Origin: Poecilobothrus nobilitatus
Lineage: Eukaryota; Arthropoda; Insecta; Diptera; Dolichopodidae
Direction of reading: 5' to 3'
NCBI GenBank assembly: GCA_947095535.1
Contig: OX352773.1
Span: 31,145,398 to 31,209,397, forward strand
DNA: 64,000 nt
Shown: positions 59,243-64,000 of the stretch, in pieces
Numbering within the stretch: position 1 is the first letter of the stretch
How the letters are laid out: each line of letters begins with the position of its first letter
Translations under genes and position numbers: made by a program
The notes under the pieces: model-generated
Databases searched by the model: none
Told to the model about the DNA's origin: nothing
The model's input: the letters and a program-made list of their open reading frames with translations, nothing else

Positions 59243-61794
59243 GTATATACCAAATAACGTCATATAAAACTTAATCTTTAAACAAGTATAAATTCGAATA
59301 CGAACATTTTCATCCATTATTTTATTTTCATATAAAGTTTCATATATATGTATACAGAATATAATAGTATCCATTTATAATATGCATAGATATATAATAG
59401 CTATGTATGTAGATTTGTTTATTTGATTTTATAGACAGATTTGTTTTTTTTTTTCCCTTGTCAATGAACCAGAAATATAAAATGAGTTAAATACAAAAAT
59501 CTCCCAATCTTAAACAAAACAACAAGAAAAAAAATTTATATATATATACAAGTATAATACAAAATAAAGAAAAATGTCCTGATAGATATTAAAGTATTAT
59601 CTAGAGAATACACCAATAAAGAAAAAATTGGAAAGTACCTACTACAGTTATTTTATTCTATGCTCCTCTCTATATTATTTGTTACACAATATGTCAGTAC
59701 TATCTATACTCTATATATATGTATATAATATTTTATATTTTGTAACAAAAGTTTCTGTTTTTAGTATATGTTTCATTCTTTTATGTTTCATTCTCCTTCT
59801 CTCTCTCTTTATATATATATATATGCATATATATGTTTATATTATCCTATATATCCCTTTTGTTTTTTCTGAACTAGTATTCTTGACTGTTTTGTATTGA
59901 ATAGACAATAGGATAAAAATCTTAACAATAAAAACAATAACAAAAAAAAAAAAACGAAAAAAAAAAAAATCAGTGGATCATTGTGGAAATCTTTTATGTT
60001 TTCTTTTTTGATTTCCCAACAAAAAAAAAAAGGAGTAAAGAGAAAAGAACAAGCTAAGTACACATCATATAAAGTATGACAAATATCATAACTTATATCC
60101 AATTGATAGGTTTATAGTGAAACTGATTAACTAGAGATTTATTGGCAATTTTATGTTTTGGGGCGAGACTTATATGTCTGGGTAAAAATATTTTTAGTAA
60201 ACTTGGAAAGATATATTCAGAAGATTGTATCAAACTCATGGCAACCACCAATTTAAAGAATGATGATGGCTAATTTTTTTTTTTTTTTTTTTTGCAGAAT
60301 ATCACATGTATAACGAATACTTAAATACATTAAATAACCTCTCTTATAGTTAATTATCTATACCCACCTATATCAACTAACTGAAGTTTAAATAAAATGT
60401 AACGAAAATGATATTTAAGAGAATTTTTGTATTTGTCAGTTTGTTACAAAAAAAAAAAACAGTTAATTTATTTTAATCCATAATCCCAAAATTAGGATTT
60501 AAACACCAAAAACATTTTTCTTCTTCCTGTAAAGAGTTAAATATAATGAAAAGAATTCACTTATGAAAAAAATGTTTGTACTTATAAAATACAAGTTATA
60601 TAATTATTATAATTAAAATCATGGTCACGATATTTTTTTTAATATTAAATAAAAGTTGTAGTTTTATTTATTTTCAGATTAATGTAGTGCCTTTACTACA
60701 CTTTAACTCCTCTCGATTCTTTAAAATAAAGTACATTGAAAAGTTTTTACTTTAATTTCCCAAATCCCAAATCCGACATTCGTATTTTTTTTTTTAATCC
60801 CAAGCTTATTTTACAATTTTATCACTTCATTAATAATTAAAAAAAAAAAGTGATGTACCTACATACAATTATTATAAAATGCAAGTGAATACATTAGGTA
60901 CATTACTTTGAGAAATTGGAAGCTACAGGTACACCTACTTAAATTTTCTTATAAATATTGAAAGCTAAACTGTATTAACTTCTTAATAACTTCAGAATAA
61001 ATCAAAGTTTTTGTTATTTTTGTTAAAATATATAATAAAATAATTGAAAAAAAAAAAAATGTTCAAATGTTAAAAAATAACAGTTAATAAGCTTTTTCTG
61101 TAAACTGTCAATTGTTTTATATGTATGTTCTAAATGAATAGATACTTTCATACATATCCTTATAGATTAAATACGTATATGAATGTGTGTAAAACAATTT
61201 TCGTTGATAACGATTATGATAAAAAAAAAAAAACAAAAAAAAAAAAAAATCAGCAGAACCAGAAATTGACTCCTTTGAGGATTTTGTGGGTATTCAATAG
61301 GATAAAAGATAAACGAAACAAAATAGAAAAAACAAAAAAAACACAAAACTAAATAAACACCAATAACATCAACAACAAAAATAGCAATATTAAACATAAA
61401 AAGAAAATTAAAAAAAGAAAAAAAAAAAAGAAAAAAAAAAAAAAAAGACAAAAGAGACACAATGAAATGAAGCTACACAGATTGAAACTTGCATATAATA
61501 TATAAATATACATATATATTATATATATACATTATTTTGTAGTGTGATGCCTTGATCTGTAAAATGTATTTATTTCACATATAAATATGTATAGATAAAT
61601 TAATTTTATATAATATATTATATTATGTATGATATCACATATGTATATAATATTATGTATATATATATTTTTACATATGCACGACAGTTACAAGAAAAAC
61701 TTACAAGAGTTTAATAGAAAAAAAAAAAAAAAGTTTTTATAAAAGATTTTTATCATAACACGTAATATGTATATTTTCGTTGTCAATGATTTAA

Positions 61795-61831
<37 letters not shown>

Positions 61832-62939
61832 GATATGTATGAACACACATTATTGTCATACAGACATATTTATCGATGCATACCAAAATCTTAAACTTAA
61901 ACATACATATGTATATATAGAGGATATTATGTTTAAAAAAAAATAAAATAAACGTTACAAAAATATAATAGAATTTCGGGTAGGATGATGTGTAGTAATG
62001 GTATAATGAAATTGGAATTGATTTGGACGAAAATACTTGGAAATGGTTTTGCAACAAAAAAAAAAAAAATTTATGAGGAGTAAAAGACATTGTCAAATTC
62101 GCACTCGTAATCATCGTCGTTATTATTATTATTATGATTATAAGCATCATCCAATAAACAGCAGTATAAATAGGAGAATATTTACATATGTATATACATA
62201 GGTATATATTCAGACATTATATATATTTACTTACACACAGATGAATATCAAAAAAGATAAAATTATTCTGATATTGTGTGTTAAAATAAAGTAGACTTGT
62301 TTTTTTAATTTCGCATTAAAAAATATCAATGCATAAATTTATAAACAACAAAACAAGAAAAAATAAAAAACACGTCTATTTAGGTACACAACTACACAGA
62401 TAGAAAATGAACGGCAAGAATAAATTTTTTGTGGGAATATCGTAAATTAGGAAAATCGAATACTTACCAAAGATTTAGTATAAAAATTTGTATATTGATA
62501 TGTATGTTGATTATTCGATAATCAAAATATTGGAAAAATTATGTATTTCCTATATAAATATCATATTTCTCTCTCTTATTGACACCTTCAAGAATTACTA
62601 TAGGACATTTACAAAATCTCCTTAATTTACAGAAGAACAAATGTTCTGGTTTTTTTTTTTTGAATAAATAATTTTACTTTAACTGCTGATTAATTGGTGG
62701 TAAGCATATTTGAATTTTTTTTTTTATTTCTCCATCTATTACTTTATTAAGCTAAACAGCTGATTAATTGGTAGCATACATAATACCATAAAATTTTTTG
62801 TTTACTTTTCATCTATTAAAGAGATCGTAACATTATAGATTTAGAAATATGGATGTTATGAAATACTATTGTAATTTTTTTTTATTTTGTGCCAGATATG
62901 TTGTTTCTGCTTGTGAAAACTTTAATAGTTTCTACTCAA
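57959..62939. other. A+T-rich stretch without a recognisable gene
   Basis: Long (TA)n at 59,211-59,238 and 61,800-61,826, T/A-runs at 59,087-59,105, 60,272-60,294 and 61,431-61,446. The TTTTTTTTTTTGCAG at about 60,282-60,297 resembles a splice acceptor but no open frame follows it. The frames at 58,886-59,107, 59,628-60,102, 61,134-61,460 and 61,791-62,150 are low-complexity readings of these tracts. Confidence 0.65.
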
Positions 62940-63075
62940 TAGCTGAATTTTCTCTTGCGCAAACAGTACAATAGCACCAAAAATCTCCTAACTTATTGTT
63001 TGGTCAAAAATGGAGGTGGTATTAAAGTTAGGTAAAGTGTGATAAAGTCGAACACATTGATAGAGAAATTGTACT
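62940..63075 (+). repeat. probable 3'-UTR remnant of the CR1/jockey-like LINE family
   Basis: AACAGTACAATAGCAC resembles AACAGTACATTGTAGCA at 18,886. The segment ATTGTTTGGTCAAAAATGGAGGTGGTATTAAAG, given here as TTGTTTGGTC and ATGGAGGTGGTATTAAAG, resembles the inverse of CTTTAATCAACCCCATC...AACCAAACATT at 30.37 kb. No coding part is present. The match is short and degraded. Confidence 0.35.
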
Positions 63076-64000
63076 CATACCGCTCCTCTTTAATATTTAT
63101 CTTTCGATGATTTCCACCTATACGCTGTAAAAAAAAAGGAAAATAATCTGTCCACCTAATTACACAAAAATCCCTCTAAATTTATTACTATATGTAGAAA
63201 ATATAAAAAGAAATTGATTTAGGTATTAATGTATTATATAGCATACTTAGTATGTAGCTACTGCAGTTCCTATCTTATATCTAAAGAAAATAATATATCA
63301 TTCTTTTAGTTTGTTTAAAAGATGACTCTGAATTTTTTTTCTTTTTCCACATTGAAATGCATGCGTTAATTTATTTAAATGTATAACATTAATTGTAATA
63401 TAGGTTATTGATTTTTTTAAATCACTGTTATATTTCAATATATTTGCACAACCTGCACAAACATAATATAGGTACTTCTTCGCTTCATTTGTATTTTCAT
63501 ATTATAACTATTAATACCTATCTATGTCAAAGGATCTTAATTTAAATTATTGATCAACAAATTGTCATCTCTTATATATAAAGTTCATAAAATTGGAAAA
63601 TTTACCTCATTATTAATACATTCTAAACTTTTTTAATACAAGTCATAATAATATTTGTGATTCCATAATTATATTTATCTCATTTTCACTAATCCAAATA
63701 CTAAAAGAAAAATTTACTATGGGCAATTTTTTAAATGATTTCAACATGCACTAGATATTCTCTATCAAAAGAAAATTACTTAAAAAAAAAAATTTTTTTT
63801 GACTATACAATTTAAAAAGCATATTTTTGTAACAAATATTTAATATTCTTTATATTTTACCTACAATACACATGTTCTCTAATAAATATTCTTTAAAAAC
63901 ATGGTAATAAAGTATTTCTACATACACGTATGTATATATAAAAATGTTTTATAATTTATCATTAGATCAAAATAATACATCAACTCAATTAGTACATAGC
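63076..64000. other. A+T-rich stretch without a recognisable gene
   Basis: Nothing beyond homopolymer-rich sequence is seen up to the window edge. Confidence 0.65.

Noticed and set aside
60270..60300. Splice acceptor starting an exon (T-run followed by GCAG)
   Set aside because: No open frame of useful length follows, and T-runs ending in CAG are frequent here by composition.
61791..62150. 119-codon minus-strand open frame
   Set aside because: The ends are Ile/Tyr and Ile/Thr strings from (TA)n and (AAT)n tracts; low complexity throughout.

Overview
This 64 kb window is an extremely A+T-rich piece of nuclear DNA (about four-fifths A+T by eye), full of poly-A/poly-T runs of 9-25 nt and (TA)n, (ATGT)n and (AAT)n microsatellites. 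I recognise no intact protein-coding gene, rRNA gene or genuine tRNA gene. The ATG-initiated open frames of 60-132 codons are nearly all low-complexity Lys/Asn/Phe/Tyr/Ile strings. The tRNA-derived SINEs, 3' remnants of non-LTR retrotransposons and noncoding elements with (CGGA)n tracts all point to an insect. A dipteran is my best guess, but this is an inference from repeat style and not from a marker gene. The window could be intergenic or lie inside one or more very long introns.

The interpretable content is repeats. (1) A tRNA-derived SINE, one copy on each strand (41.4 and 47.6-47.9 kb), each bounded by a perfect 13-bp target-site duplication. (2) A CR1/jockey-like LINE present only as 3' ends: 18.8 kb (+), 30.3-30.7 kb (-), 54.3-54.65 kb (-), 55.3-55.8 kb (+), and a weak 3'-UTR match at 62.95 kb (+). 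Two other broken LINE pieces are a reverse-transcriptase catalytic fragment at 12.3 kb and a jockey-like ORF2 C-terminus with its 3' UTR at 25.8-26.8 kb. (3) A noncoding family, here called F1, with five copies all in the same orientation (27.5-28.4, 32.2-33.9, 46.6-47.3, 50.6-51.5 and 57.6-58.0 kb). The best copies begin and end with a 14-bp terminal inverted repeat, and the 32-34 kb copy holds a 477-bp exact-period tandem duplication. (4) Foldback or MITE-like elements at 4.3, 35.8 and 52.2-52.7 kb. (5) Two further dispersed families, R3 (21.7 and 49.2-49.6 kb) and R4 (6.6 and 57.4 kb), recognised only because two copies lie in the window. (6) Minisatellites with 20-bp, 23-bp and about 155-bp periods.

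One short stretch on the minus strand (19,836-20,040) looks like two small exons joined by a 52-nt intron with good splice sites. I cannot name the protein, and it may be a relic. Two plus-strand sites (13.28 and 28.92 kb) and one minus-strand site (42.77 kb) have the pyrimidine-tract-AG|GT layout of recursive splice sites, which would fit a long intron but is unproven. No operon, pathway or coherent multi-gene system is visible. The window is best read as a transposon graveyard in an A+T-rich genome.
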